The position numbers and the translations under genes were made by a program. A stretch of DNA of 35,099 nucleotides from Candidatus Nitrosopolaris nunavutensis (GTDB lineage Archaea; Thermoproteota; Nitrososphaeria; Nitrososphaerales; Nitrososphaeraceae), in the NCBI GenBank assembly GCA_002501855.1, contig DAOM01000171.1:1-35099 (forward strand), read 5' to 3'. The notes under the pieces were generated by a model. That model was not told the origin of the DNA, made no database searches, and saw only the letters and a program-made list of their open reading frames with translations. Every line of letters starts with the position of its first letter. The first letter of the stretch is position 1. This document shows, one piece after another, positions 1 through 8,872 of the stretch.

Positions 1-10
1 GAACTAGCCA

Positions 11-19
11 ATATATAAC
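11..19 (+). promoter_or_regulatory. TATA box for ribL
   Basis: The element ATATATAAC is centred about 28 bases before the ATG at 43. That spacing suits an archaeal TATA box driving a leaderless or nearly leaderless transcript. Assigned from spacing and composition only. Confidence 0.5.
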
Positions 20-42
20 ATTGAATAAGGACATAAGAGATA

Positions 43-669
43 ATGGATCCGTTAGATAAAGCAATTCTCGGGTCATTCTACCTAAGCAGTTTGGACCCAA
101 GTGTTGCTGCTCTAGACCGGCTCAGATCTCGCTTGCCTTTGCCTAGAGAGATCTATAATGAAAAAATCCAAAAACTTGTAGACCTGGGGTTTGTCGAAAA
201 AAGTGACATGCCCAAGTTAACTTTCCTAGGCAGAGATGCATTTAAGGTAGTCTTGGTTGGCGGAGTTTTTGACTTAATACACCCGGGGCACATCCATACG
301 CTTAAAGCAGCAAAAGCGCAAGGCGATGTTCTCATCGTCGTCATTGCAAGAATCTCCACCGCGGCAATGATAAAGAAAGACCGGAGAATCTACCATGATG
401 AGAGGCTACGGGCGGAACTTGTATCGTCGTTACGTCTTGTCGACTTGGCTATTTTAGGGCGGGAGGGCACGCTGTATGAGACCGTCGAACACATCAAGCC
501 AAACGTCATTGCTCTAGGTTACGACCAAGCTCATAGCGAAAAGGATATCGCAGATAATTGTCAGAAAAGAAACTTGAACGTAAGGGTTGTAAGGCTTAAT
601 ACTCCAGTACCGGGCACAAAAAGCTCCGAGATAAAAGATTATCTTGGTGAATCTTTCTATAGGATTTAA
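43..669 (+). CDS. ribL: Archaeal FAD synthetase (RibL-type cytidylyltransferase fold) with N-terminal winged-helix-like extension
   Basis: Predicted to transfer AMP from ATP to FMN, giving FAD, in the cytoplasm. The nucleotidyltransferase domain fills about residues 68-205. It has the GGVFDLIHPGHIH signature (the HxGH-type motif is HPGH), then a DVLIVVIA strand and an ALGYDQ motif shared with archaeal RibL. Standard RibL proteins are about 150 residues; this one is 208. The extra roughly 65 N-terminal residues read like a small winged helix, ending in a LVDLGFVEKSDMPKLTFLGRDAF wing-like stretch. The gene is convergent with the riboflavin kinase at 715-1401, which makes the FMN substrate, and this supports the assignment. 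A related cytidylyltransferase with another acceptor cannot be excluded from sequence alone. Confidence 0.8.
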   Translation: MDPLDKAILGSFYLSSLDPSVAALDRLRSRLPLPREIYNEKIQKLVDLGFVEKSDMPKLTFLGRDAFKVVLVGGVFDLIHPGHIHTLKAAKAQGDVLIVVIARISTAAMIKKDRRIYHDERLRAELVSSLRLVDLAILGREGTLYETVEHIKPNVIALGYDQAHSEKDIADNCQKRNLNVRVVRLNTPVPGTKSSEIKDYLGESFYRI

Positions 670-714
670 GAATACCTGAGTGCAATTTTCTAATCGAATT
701 GTTCGCTCAAAAGG

Positions 715-1401
715 CTAGATTAACATTTTTATCTTGATTTTGTCTCCATTATGGATCCCAACCGTATCCTTTATCGAAACCGGTGCTATTATTTCGAGCA
801 TACTTTCATCATAGTGAGTGCGTTCCAATACTAAAACGGCCGCATTCCTGATTGCTCCGTCATTTATATGAGCAAGATAGCATTTTGCCCATCCATACGT
901 TCTTTTAGTGTCACTGAACCCATCAATAAAAATCGAAGGATACTTGCCGATTTCACGTCGGGAGTCTCTGAAGATTTTGTCAACGAGTTTCACGTTTAAT
1001 GTGCCAGGATACGGTTCGTACCCTAGTTTCTCATAGAATTGTTTACGATATCCTCCCAAGGACATATAATACGCACCCTCGCCCATGCCTGAAACGACTC
1101 TTCCTTCAAAGCTAATCGTAGTAGGAGGGGTCGATTCAATAGCAGTCTTCAGAGTTGAAAACAATTTTTCGATTGCTGAATATCCTTTATCTGTCAATTT
1201 TACTCTGAATTTCTGACCCCTTCTGACCCTGTTTATATATCCTGCAGCATCTAACTCCTGCAAGTGTTTAGAAGCTGCTTGTTGTGACTTCATTATATTC
1301 TTACCTAAATCAGTCGTAGTCAATTCGACAAAGCTGTATTTGGCGCCTAACAGGAGGAGCTCGGTCATAGTTAGGATGTGTTGTAACTTAATTTCTGACA
1401 T
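715..1401 (-). CDS. ribK: CTP-dependent riboflavin kinase with N-terminal helix-turn-helix domain
   Basis: Archaeal riboflavin kinase (DUF120 family) phosphorylates riboflavin to FMN using CTP. The C-terminal domain, about residues 97-228, starts at FEGRVVSGMGEGAYYMSLGGY. It continues through GYEPYPGTLNVKL, a family hallmark, and ends in IAPVSIKDTVGIHNGDKIKIKM. The N-terminal 90 residues form a winged helix-turn-helix (SQQAASKHLQELDAAGYINRVRRG), an arrangement known in many archaeal RibK proteins and proposed to self-regulate. It lies 5 bases downstream of dnaG on the same strand and so is probably co-transcribed with it. It converges on ribL, making a two-step FAD module. Confidence 0.92.
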   Translation of the reverse strand: MSEIKLQHILTMTELLLLGAKYSFVELTTTDLGKNIMKSQQAASKHLQELDAAGYINRVRRGQKFRVKLTDKGYSAIEKLFSTLKTAIESTPPTTISFEGRVVSGMGEGAYYMSLGGYRKQFYEKLGYEPYPGTLNVKLVDKIFRDSRREIGKYPSIFIDGFSDTKRTYGWAKCYLAHINDGAIRNAAVLVLERTHYDESMLEIIAPVSIKDTVGIHNGDKIKIKMLI

Positions 1402-1406
1402 CCTAT

Positions 1407-2675
1407 CTAGTTATTGATTCCCATGTCGCCAAAAGTTCTGACGCGAACGTCCGTAGATTTTTTCAAATCGGCCGTTCTATGGCCGACGATATATTCGATT
1501 CCGACTTTATCAGCAGCATCCACCAGGCGCTGTGTGACAATGCCGTCTAATACCAGCATCTTTGCCCCTTCCGTCCTATCTAACTTTTTGACCACATCGG
1601 AAACAGGAACTTTAAGTAGTATTTTCATCGAACCATCCAATACTACGGCTTCTAGGGTTTCGTTAATTTGTGGATAGACCTCCTTGACGGCCGAAAGAAT
1701 ATCTGCATTATCTTCAGAGACGGTTACGCTCGAGCCGCCTGAATTAACTTGTATTTCTCGTTCTTCTCCCATGCCTTGTTCTTGTCTGTCTCTTTTAGTG
1801 TTTTGTCTCCTTTCCGTCTGTTGCTGCTGAGGTATGATTACACGCCCTTCTTGCCCATTCGCACCTGCAAATAGCATTCCTTCTTTCAATATCTCTGCGA
1901 TCTCCAGAGGCGTGCATTCCTCAACTTCTCTGCCCGTGGGGGCCCTCAGCACTTTATCGATATTTACCACGCCATGTAATTCCTTAAGAATTAAGTCTCC
2001 TGCTCGATCGCCGTCGAGGAAGGCGATTACTTTCTTGCCATCAGTGAGCTTGATGATGGTTTCATCGATTTTTGCTCCCTCGATGGCAATCGCGTTGTCA
2101 AAGCCGGCACGCAACAGATTGATCACATCTGCACGCCCTTCTACAAGAATAATCCAGTCAGAATCAAATACCCCGGTTCCGCAAGCGAGCTGAGCCTTTC
2201 CAAAGGCAGTAAGCTTACCGGGTTTGCTGGCGTCGTAAACGTCTTTAAGCATTTCCTCTCCTTCGCTGATAGTCTTTGTAGCCCACTCTTGCACGATCTT
2301 CTTGGCCCTGTCGACAATAACTTTTTTCTTTATCGCGCGGATATCATCGATGCCACTCAATCCGAATTTCGCTTGGAACGGCCCAACCTTGTCAATGCTT
2401 TCAATAGCAGCTGCTATTAGTGCGGCTGTTGAAATATCGGTGCTCATGGGAATTACAGCATCGCCCTTTGCCATATTTGACTTCGTGTCCACATTAACTT
2501 CGATCCTTCCTACCTTTGAGACCTTCTGTAATTCGTTCAAATTCATTTCTGGTCCAAGAAGACCTTCGGTCTGCCCAAAGATCGCTCCAATTATATCTGC
2601 TTTCTCAACAAGTCCATCAACCTCGAACTTTAGTTTAACGTGATACTTCACGATACCCGTGCTAGGCAATTTCAT
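1407..2675 (-). CDS. dnaG: Archaeal DnaG-type primase
   Basis: The TOPRIM domain lies around residues 170-250, with the catalytic Glu in ILVEGRADVINLL and the metal-binding acidic pair in AFLDGDRAGDLI. The N-terminal start KLPSTGIVKYHVKLKFEVDGLVEKADIIGAIFGQTEGLLG is characteristic of archaeal DnaG. At 422 residues it has the usual family length, including a charged Gln/Arg-rich linker near residues 280-320 before the C-terminal domain. Archaeal DnaG has weak primase activity and is also known as an exosome subunit, so its role may be in RNA processing. The ATG start sits just downstream of an AT-rich stretch that could hold the promoter. ribK follows after 5 bases. Confidence 0.95.
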   Translation of the reverse strand: MKLPSTGIVKYHVKLKFEVDGLVEKADIIGAIFGQTEGLLGPEMNLNELQKVSKVGRIEVNVDTKSNMAKGDAVIPMSTDISTAALIAAAIESIDKVGPFQAKFGLSGIDDIRAIKKKVIVDRAKKIVQEWATKTISEGEEMLKDVYDASKPGKLTAFGKAQLACGTGVFDSDWIILVEGRADVINLLRAGFDNAIAIEGAKIDETIIKLTDGKKVIAFLDGDRAGDLILKELHGVVNIDKVLRAPTGREVEECTPLEIAEILKEGMLFAGANGQEGRVIIPQQQQTERRQNTKRDRQEQGMGEEREIQVNSGGSSVTVSEDNADILSAVKEVYPQINETLEAVVLDGSMKILLKVPVSDVVKKLDRTEGAKMLVLDGIVTQRLVDAADKVGIEYIVGHRTADLKKSTDVRVRTFGDMGINN

Positions 2676-2784
2676 AACCTCATATTTACTATTAAGTAAA
2701 TTTATGGGGGAGTGGGCTTGAATATAAGTGCTTTGACCACGTCACTTGGATATAGTTGTCTAATTCTATATGCCCTTGATGCGT

Positions 2785-3222
2785 TCACATATAGAAGTAC
2801 AGGTCTTTTCGATTGCCAGTAATTCCAGAAAAATATGGCGCATATGCCACAAGATCCTCTACATGTCTAATCTTGCCATTACATATCCTTGCTAGCGCAC
2901 TTTTGTAGAATAAGCTCACGTTATTTCCGTTGAACTGCAAACGCTTCAGGAGTTTGCTTGTTAAATGCTTTCCTGTTCTATCCATATCAAGAAGCAAAAT
3001 TATCTTTTTTCCAAACGTACAATGGTTATCCACAAAGTCTGCTACGCCTTTAAAACGACTGAATACTGTCAAGGTTCCATTAAACCCCACACTAGCCAAA
3101 GCTCTTGCATCTCTCTTTCCTTCTACCACTATGACCGATCCGTTTTCTGATTCTTCGTTAAGCATGCTAATAAAGCCGCGAAGACGGTAAACAATATTAT
3201 CGTCTATAACCTTGTACCGCAT
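2785..3222 (-). CDS. Small stand-alone TOPRIM-domain protein
   Basis: A 145-residue protein that is mostly one TOPRIM fold. The conserved Glu is in SVIVVEGKRDARALASVGF (about residues 30-48) and the DxD motif is in IILLLDMDRTGKHL. TOPRIM proteins of this size include RNase M5-like nucleases and primase-related proteins; the exact reaction cannot be told from sequence. It is followed on the same strand, after 109 bases, by dnaG, another TOPRIM protein. The adjacency suggests a nucleic-acid role or an old relationship. A perfect TGTTATTAACA palindrome lies a few bases upstream of the start, at about 3231-3241. Confidence 0.75.
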   Translation of the reverse strand: MRYKVIDDNIVYRLRGFISMLNEESENGSVIVVEGKRDARALASVGFNGTLTVFSRFKGVADFVDNHCTFGKKIILLLDMDRTGKHLTSKLLKRLQFNGNNVSLFYKSALARICNGKIRHVEDLVAYAPYFSGITGNRKDLYFYM

Positions 3223-3422
3223 AGGCTAAATGTTATTAACAGTAAAAACATTTAACAATTTTCTCGGAGTCTTAGAGAAGTCGTAAAAATATTTCATCTT
3301 GACTCTGGTTTCACCTGTGCTTACCGAATAAAAGACGAGCTTGTGAACATTATGATACATGCCCTCACATATGGCCCTCTTCGGATATCTATCCGAATTA
3401 TCTAGATATCAAAGACTCGATC

Positions 3423-4029
3423 TTGGTGGCGCAGAGAGGTCATCTCTTTTCAAGATAATCAATGATCACAATCGAGTCAATAGATTTTCTTCTTATCTTT
3501 GAAGCCACAAACAAAGGACGAGGATAGAAAGACAGACTTCTGGAGTTCAATCTCGTTAATGAGATAGTTGAAGGAAGATCTTATCTCTTGAGGAGCTAGC
3601 GTAATGAACTATTCACCTATATTACTTGTAAAATATAAGGGTAACATGGTATTGAAACAAATACTATAAAGAGTGGGAGTGTACATTTCCATTCCATTAC
3701 TACCAGCTATCTCAGAAGGTGCTCCGAAATAACTCATTACTCTCGCGGAGATCCGTAGGGGTTCGAAAGAGGGAGAATGGCTTAAGGAGACCAATGTAAA
3801 GCAACTCTATGATGAGTTAAGATGGAATGCCAAGGTCCTTGGCTTCAGGCTTGCCGAGATGTATAGTACATCAAACATGCTTATGAGCAATGCATATAAC
3901 GAGACAAACGATAGCTCCGACGATGCAATATATGTAGTCGATAGTGCAATGAAAACTGCTTTATCAAAAGATAACAAGTTCATGCCCCTGATAAACGTTA
4001 TCCAGAAGGAGAAGGTTCCAAGGACTTAG
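3423..4029 (+). pseudogene. Decayed gene, family not recognised
   Basis: The clearest part is 3733-4029, an open stretch of 98 codons ending in TAG with no start codon at its 5' end. It reads like real protein (for example EWLKETNVKQLYDELRWNAK, then LGFRLAEMYSTSNMLMSNAY) and is helical and charged. Upstream, between about 3423 and 3600, another frame gives protein-like text interrupted by TAA and TAG codons, and a third piece (VYISIPLLPAISEGAPK) stops at 3730. Together these suggest a gene broken by several frameshifts and stops. I do not recognise the family. It occupies the roughly 1 kb gap between the TOPRIM gene and dph5. Sequencing error cannot explain so many lesions. Confidence 0.45.
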
Positions 4030-4208
4030 TCCAATTACATGACAGCCATTGAATCGCAGCATTGTAAACTGGACTTGTTTTCAAATACAACATAAAAATT
4101 AGCGGCACGAAAGCTTAATTCTACATTGCATGTTTCTCTCTCTTGCATCGTGTATGATAGAACTCCTAATAGTCTGATTCCAAGTTAAAGGAATGCTCAT
4201 TAAGACAT

Positions 4209-5279
4209 CTATGGATCGATTCCCTTCTTCACACGCATTGCATCAATAAGACCTTCTGCATAACCAATGCTCAGAACAGCCAATTCAGGTTTTCCCTGCC
4301 GTAGGAATCTTTCAGCGTCGTCAATATAGCATTCAGCGTTGGCTAGAATTTCCATATTGATCTTGTTACCAGATATCCCATTATCTGTGCTAGAAATGCG
4401 TTTCAGCTGGGATAGTGCTTGTCTAGCTTTGGGAGCATAACGTGCAATCATGCCGGCTGAAAGATTCTGCATATTTGCGGTATTATCCAATGGTTCATTC
4501 AGATTGTAAGTCAGAGTCATTAGAGCCTCGACTTCTGTAAAATGCAAAGCACCGGTGATGATTATGGAATGCGGTCCTTGTCCAAAGTTTATACCATTAA
4601 GTGATCTAACCGTGCCGGATACAATTTTTTGATCTTGCATTCCGATTCTAGATGCTACAATTGCAAATGTATCTTCGAAGAAAACCTTGAACCTGAAGTC
4701 CCTTTCTGCTTGCAACAGGGTTTTAAAGGCCGAATTTGGATTTAGAAAGAACAATTTACCGTGCTCATTATTATACTCAGTCAATATCAGTGTATGGTTT
4801 CTTCCGAGTAAATTCTCGAAAATTGCATTGTAAACACTAACAGTTGATAATGGTTCAGACGTAATTGTGACTATCCTTCCAAACTTGTATATGTGGAGAC
4901 CGGCCTCACCGATTAAGGATGTAATGCCAGATGCAGCGTGAATGACATCTACCTTTATTGAATTTTTGACAGCCCTCACATAGAGTTCTATCAAGGTAGT
5001 AGCGATGAAGGGGTCTCCATATGTTAACAGAACTAAATCACTTGTTCGTGCCTGCTCAAGAATATCCCGTCCGTCTTCAACAAACCATCTTTCTGCAGGA
5101 AGTATATTGATCTCAAAATCGTGTAATTCTGCAAGTGACCTCAATTCCTTTAGATCATCGTCTGAAACAAAACCTGTAAATTTATCCAAGTATATTGTGT
5201 TACAGTTCCTCAAAATCTCTAGTACATGAGTACTCATAGTTTTGTAGCCGTTAATTCCTAGACCAATAAATCGAAGCAT
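4209..5279 (-). CDS. dph5: Diphthine synthase (Dph5/DphB) with C-terminal DUF357-like domain
   Basis: The SAM-dependent methyltransferase of diphthamide synthesis methylates the modified histidine of elongation factor 2. Residues 1-260 match the tetrapyrrole-methylase-like fold: the start LRFIGLGINGYKTMS, the VLLTYGDPFIATT loop, and IHAASGITSLIGEAGLHIYKFG. The protein is 356 residues, about 90 longer than ordinary Dph5. The tail (NAECYIDDAERFLRQGKPELAVLSIGYAEGLIDAMR) is a helical pair resembling DUF357, a small archaeal domain. It begins 23 bases after lysK on the same strand, so it looks like the last gene of the homocitrate synthase-lysW-lysX-lysK operon although its job is in translation. 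Confidence 0.88.
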   Translation of the reverse strand: MLRFIGLGINGYKTMSTHVLEILRNCNTIYLDKFTGFVSDDDLKELRSLAELHDFEINILPAERWFVEDGRDILEQARTSDLVLLTYGDPFIATTLIELYVRAVKNSIKVDVIHAASGITSLIGEAGLHIYKFGRIVTITSEPLSTVSVYNAIFENLLGRNHTLILTEYNNEHGKLFFLNPNSAFKTLLQAERDFRFKVFFEDTFAIVASRIGMQDQKIVSGTVRSLNGINFGQGPHSIIITGALHFTEVEALMTLTYNLNEPLDNTANMQNLSAGMIARYAPKARQALSQLKRISSTDNGISGNKINMEILANAECYIDDAERFLRQGKPELAVLSIGYAEGLIDAMRVKKGIDP

Positions 5280-5302
5280 ACGAGGAAAATATCTCCTCCG
5301 TT

Positions 5303-6445
5303 CTATATTTTATCCTCAGTTAAGGTCTGGGTTTTGGTATTGTTATGAAGTCTTGATATGTGAAACAAGGCTCTGCTGAATACATCGATGCTAGAGATGT
5401 ATTCTGTAATTTTCACATGCTCATTTGCTGTATGCGAGGAATGTGGCTCCCCCGGTCCATACGTAACGACTGGGACATTGAATGCAGTTCCCAATACGTT
5501 CATGTCGCCTGTTCCTGTTTTGCGTACAAGAATAGCATGAGTCTTACAAACCTCGAGGATAGAAAGAGACAGAGCTCTGACAAGGGGTGAAGAATGGTTT
5601 GCTTCGAACGGTTCTGTTTTGTCTTCTATTCTATACGTTGCTTTGACTGATTTGTCAGCGGCAACCCTGTCAATGACTCCTTTCAGTTGCTCCAGTACGA
5701 TGTCGCAACTACTGGTCGTAGGAATGCGCATGTCCACCGTTATTTTACATTTCTGAGGCGTGACATTGTGGCTGGAGCCGCCTGTAATTTCTGTAAGACT
5801 ACAACTTATTGAATTTGCCCTACTCCTGCTGTCATTTCCGGCCACAGAGATTTCGGACTTGATCGCCTTCCAAAAGTCATATATCTCTTCGATTGAATTT
5901 TTTGCTAGCCAAGGAGCGCTTGCGTGAGTGCTGTTGCCTACGTCACAGGTAAGTCTAATTGCTAGTCTACCTTTGTATCCTATAGTGATATTTTGTGTCC
6001 CACTTGGTTCTCCGAAAATTGCGTAGTCAAACGGAAGTTTGCTTTTTACGAGCTGCTTGACTCCTGTTGCATTCCCTTCTTCGTCAACGACCGCAGCGAA
6101 TATGATGGTGCCTCTTTGTTTTCGAAATTCAGAAGCCGCCAACAACATTGCGATTAGAGCGGCCTTCGCGTCAGATGCACCTCGCCCATAAATATAACCA
6201 TCTTTTACCATTACCTGGATTTCTCCTGGGACAGTGTCCATGTGGCCGCAGAGCATTATTTTGGGATCGCCTGCTCCTTTAATGGCCATAAGGTTCCCCG
6301 CACTGTCAATATGGGCCTGCTCGAATCCCAGCTCGCTAACGCAGGTCTCCTTGAGCATGTTCGCCAACGAAGCTTCTGATCGCGAAGGCGTGTACAACTG
6401 TAGAGTCCGCAGCAATAACTCGACAGCATAGTTAGGGGAAACCAA
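5303..6445 (-). CDS. lysK: [LysW]-lysine / [LysW]-ornithine hydrolase (M20 family)
   Basis: Releases finished lysine or ornithine from the LysW carrier. It is a zinc peptidase of the M20 family (ArgE/DapE-like): CGHMDTVPG holds the first metal His and Asp, followed by YGRGASDAKA with the bridging Asp, DEEGNATG with the catalytic Glu pair, and FGEPSG with the next ligand. The His-rich end GEPHSSHTANEHV completes the site. It is 380 residues, normal for the family. The start is TTG at 6445, six bases after the lysX stop, so translation is likely coupled. Being the only such hydrolase in the cluster, it probably serves both the lysine and arginine branches. Confidence 0.9.
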   Translation of the reverse strand: MVSPNYAVELLLRTLQLYTPSRSEASLANMLKETCVSELGFEQAHIDSAGNLMAIKGAGDPKIMLCGHMDTVPGEIQVMVKDGYIYGRGASDAKAALIAMLLAASEFRKQRGTIIFAAVVDEEGNATGVKQLVKSKLPFDYAIFGEPSGTQNITIGYKGRLAIRLTCDVGNSTHASAPWLAKNSIEEIYDFWKAIKSEISVAGNDSRSRANSISCSLTEITGGSSHNVTPQKCKITVDMRIPTTSSCDIVLEQLKGVIDRVAADKSVKATYRIEDKTEPFEANHSSPLVRALSLSILEVCKTHAILVRKTGTGDMNVLGTAFNVPVVTYGPGEPHSSHTANEHVKITEYISSIDVFSRALFHISRLHNNTKTQTLTEDKI

Positions 6446-6451
6446 TTTGCG

Positions 6452-7324
6452 TTATTTTCCAAGATTGGACAAGTAGTCGATCATTAATCCCGGTATGTCA
6501 ACACCAGTCGTTTTAACCGTATTCTTAAACTCTGTTGTGTTGTTCACCTCGTGAACCATCAACCCTTCTTCATCGCTTTCCATTAAATCAACGCCGACGA
6601 TCTTCCCATCCATCGCCCGTGAAGCTTTTATGCATATGTCCTCTAACTGCGTTGACACTGGACATTGTTCTGCTCGGCCGCCAAGTGCCATGTTGGTCTT
6701 CCAGTCTCCTTCATTAGAATATCGATAAATTGCAGCTACGACAGCATCGCCTACCACGATAGCTCTGATGTCTCTTGGGGGGCGCTTTACGAATTCCTCT
6801 AGATAATAAATATGATAAAGCGGAAACATATGCATCCTATCTTCTATCACTGCCTTGGCAGCATCTTTGTCACGCAAGAGAGCAACTAGTCGACCCCAAC
6901 TCCCGATAGTGGGCTTGATAACCGCAGGATATCCAAAATTGTCGAGTGCGGCGATGGCAGATTCTTCAGAAAAAGCGGAAATAGCTTTTGGTGTTTTTAC
7001 ACCTGCATTAATGAGCCTCATATGGGCAAATAATTTATTTCCGCAAGTCGCGGCTGCTTGTAATGGATTTACCACACATGCTCCGAGACCTTCCAGTGCA
7101 GCAGTTGAATGAAGACTTTTAAAATAGCTCACACAACGTTGAACAATGATTCTATTCTTATAACTAGAATTCTTTTCGTTAAGATCGATATATAGATCTT
7201 TACAATTAACATTGTCGACTTGGATTCCACGTTTTTTTGCCGACTCGTATAGGGCCTTTTCTTCCCATCTCATATTGTCGTAAAGAATGGTAAGAGAAGA
7301 GATTGGTTTTGTCCCTGGTGTCAC
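6452..7324 (-). CDS. lysX: LysX: alpha-aminoadipate-LysW ligase (ATP-grasp)
   Basis: An ATP-grasp ligase of the RimK/LysX family that joins the alpha-amino group of 2-aminoadipate to the C-terminal Glu side chain of LysW. Visible landmarks are GYPAVIKPTIGSWGRLVALL (ATP-binding), IYYLEEFVKRPPRDIRAIVVGD, VGVDLMESDEEGLMVHEVNNTTEFKN and the tail TTGVDIPG. That tail is like the bacterial LysX of Thermus, which is why I give it the aminoadipate role. The GTG start overlaps the lysW stop (GTGA, 7321-7324). Compared with the paralogue at 12469-13329, the conserved ARGG-AEN loop reads ALGGRAEQ here, so an Arg is replaced by Leu and an Asn by Gln. This may bear on substrate choice. Confidence 0.88.
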   Translation of the reverse strand: MTPGTKPISSLTILYDNMRWEEKALYESAKKRGIQVDNVNCKDLYIDLNEKNSSYKNRIIVQRCVSYFKSLHSTAALEGLGACVVNPLQAAATCGNKLFAHMRLINAGVKTPKAISAFSEESAIAALDNFGYPAVIKPTIGSWGRLVALLRDKDAAKAVIEDRMHMFPLYHIYYLEEFVKRPPRDIRAIVVGDAVVAAIYRYSNEGDWKTNMALGGRAEQCPVSTQLEDICIKASRAMDGKIVGVDLMESDEEGLMVHEVNNTTEFKNTVKTTGVDIPGLMIDYLSNLGK

Positions 7325-7488
7325 TCGCCCCAGTCCTCGCCGACAACTTGGGCTGGTTTTATATCAAATTTGTCTCCAACTTTTACTAACTCGTAGCTTG
7401 CACCGCAGTCAGGGCAGGTTACGATTTCACCTTCTATAGAGTCCGAAGGTATTTTGATTTCTGCATCACATTCAGGACACTTAAGCAT
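7321..7488 (-). CDS. lysW: LysW amino-group carrier protein, canonical EDWGE C-terminus
   Basis: A 55-residue acidic carrier on which aminoadipate is held while it is converted to lysine. An N-terminal zinc ribbon uses Cys4, Cys7, Cys25 and Cys28 (MLKCPEC and TCPDCG). The protein ends in VVGEDWGE, the family signature whose last Glu is the attachment point. The ATG at 7488 is preceded by a GGAGG-type ribosome site (in the reverse complement of 7499-7505). It sits 27 bases after the homocitrate synthase stop and overlaps lysX by four bases, so carrier and ligase are made together. Confidence 0.95.
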   Translation of the reverse strand: MLKCPECDAEIKIPSDSIEGEIVTCPDCGASYELVKVGDKFDIKPAQVVGEDWGE

Positions 7489-7515
7489 GGCACTACTTAC
7501 CTCCTAAGCCTTTAC

Positions 7516-8718
7516 TTAATTTATCTTAGGAGCAGCATCATTAAGTATCTTTCTCTCAAGTTTCTCATCGAGATACAATTCCAAGATGTCTCCCATGCGA
7601 AGTTGCTTTAATCCACGAGCTAGAGTCTCAGCTTCATGACCGCTGGTTTCTAGTCCTAGCATCGTTAACAAGTATGCTGCACCATTCTTACCGGCAAGCT
7701 CACCAAATACAATCTTGCGTCTATTACCGACAGTTTTGGGCTCCAGAATTTCATACGCTGATGGATTCCTCAAAATTGCTGCAAGATGGGTACCTGCTTT
7801 GTGTTTGTACGCGCTGTCACCTACAACTGGCTTCGCTGCGGGAACTTCTACACCTGTATACTGAGAAATTGTCCTCGAAAGATCTTTTAGCATGTGTAAG
7901 CGTAGGTCGTTGCTTGATTTGTAAATCAACATCAGAGCGACGGCGGTTTCAGCCAATGTAGGAATACCTGTTCGCTCTCCCAATCCGTCTATTGTGGTGT
8001 GAATCTGATCCGCTCCTGCATCACATCCTGCTAACGCATTAGCTAGGGCTAAACCTATGTCGTTATGACAATGAACATCTAAGGAGCTTTTTGACATATC
8101 AATACTTTCGCGAACCATCTTTACAAGGTTGTGCATTCCGGTTGGTCTCATAATGCCAACAGTATCGGGAATACTAATTCGTTCTATACCCAGACGATTA
8201 ATTTCTTTACACATATCTACTAAGAAAACTGGATCAGTCCTGCTCGCATCTTCCATTGTGAATCTAGCTTTCAAACCATGAGACTTGATATAGTCAACAA
8301 CCTCCAGCGCTCTAATTTTGGCCTCTTCTCGGGTAATCTTTAATTTTGCTGAGAGATGGATATCCGAAATTCCCATGTAAGTTGCAACCCACGTCGCACC
8401 ACAGCTGATAGCTATATCAACGTCAGATTTGATAGCCCGCACGTGAGCTAGAATATCTGCTCTGAGTCCCTGTCTTATTATAGTTCTCGTGGCCTCTGCG
8501 TGATCGGGCGAAACAACCGGGCTAATCTCTATTTGATCAACACCAAAAGAATCGAGCATCCACGCAATCTGTATTCTCTGTTTCACGCTGAATGATACTC
8601 CAGGATGCTGCTCACCTTCCCTCAGCGTAGAATCTAGAATTCTTATTTTCTTGTTTGCGCTATCGGACTCATTATAGATGTGTGCATAGTAGTTAGGATC
8701 CTCCGAATTTAGGGACAT
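7516..8718 (-). CDS. lysS: Homocitrate synthase
   Basis: Condenses 2-oxoglutarate with acetyl-CoA, the first step of the aminoadipate lysine pathway. It is an LeuA/HCS family TIM barrel: RILDSTLREGEQHPGVSF near residue 26 holds the Arg and Asp of the active site, and LDVHCHNDIGLALANA holds the HxH metal ligands. TIDGLGERTGIPTLAE is the usual flexible loop, and KHKAGTHLAAIL follows. At 400 residues it is normal for the family. 2-Isopropylmalate or citramalate synthase are alternatives, but the position at the head of a LysW operon favours homocitrate. It has its own promoter (see 8750-8757). Confidence 0.88.
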   Translation of the reverse strand: MSLNSEDPNYYAHIYNESDSANKKIRILDSTLREGEQHPGVSFSVKQRIQIAWMLDSFGVDQIEISPVVSPDHAEATRTIIRQGLRADILAHVRAIKSDVDIAISCGATWVATYMGISDIHLSAKLKITREEAKIRALEVVDYIKSHGLKARFTMEDASRTDPVFLVDMCKEINRLGIERISIPDTVGIMRPTGMHNLVKMVRESIDMSKSSLDVHCHNDIGLALANALAGCDAGADQIHTTIDGLGERTGIPTLAETAVALMLIYKSSNDLRLHMLKDLSRTISQYTGVEVPAAKPVVGDSAYKHKAGTHLAAILRNPSAYEILEPKTVGNRRKIVFGELAGKNGAAYLLTMLGLETSGHEAETLARGLKQLRMGDILELYLDEKLERKILNDAAPKIN

Positions 8719-8749
8719 CGATAACTAGATTCCGCTTATTTCGTAGATG

Positions 8750-8757
8750 ATATAAAT
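8750..8757 (-). promoter_or_regulatory. TATA box of the homocitrate synthase-lysW-lysX-lysK operon
   Basis: On the minus strand the element reads ATTTATAT, with its centre about 35 bases before the ATG at 8718. Transcription is therefore expected to start only about 10 bases before the gene. The GGTCA operator found at the other two lys/arg promoters is not visible here. Confidence 0.55.
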
Positions 8758-8872
8758 GTTATCGCAACTATAATAGAAGGTTTCGACAATTTTAATAGCG
8801 CTCTTCGACGTTTAGGTGCACCTCAGTCTGAATACCAGAGGGAAAAATTCTAATCGACGAGAAGATGCAAGA

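Noticed and set aside
1834..2643. Plus-strand open frames across the dnaG gene
   Set aside because: They lie opposite a clear primase gene, with Ser/Pro-rich antisense composition and no motifs.
3750..3770. tRNA T-loop-like GGGGTTCGAAAG
   Set aside because: No matching acceptor stem or anticodon arm around it; it lies in the gene relic.
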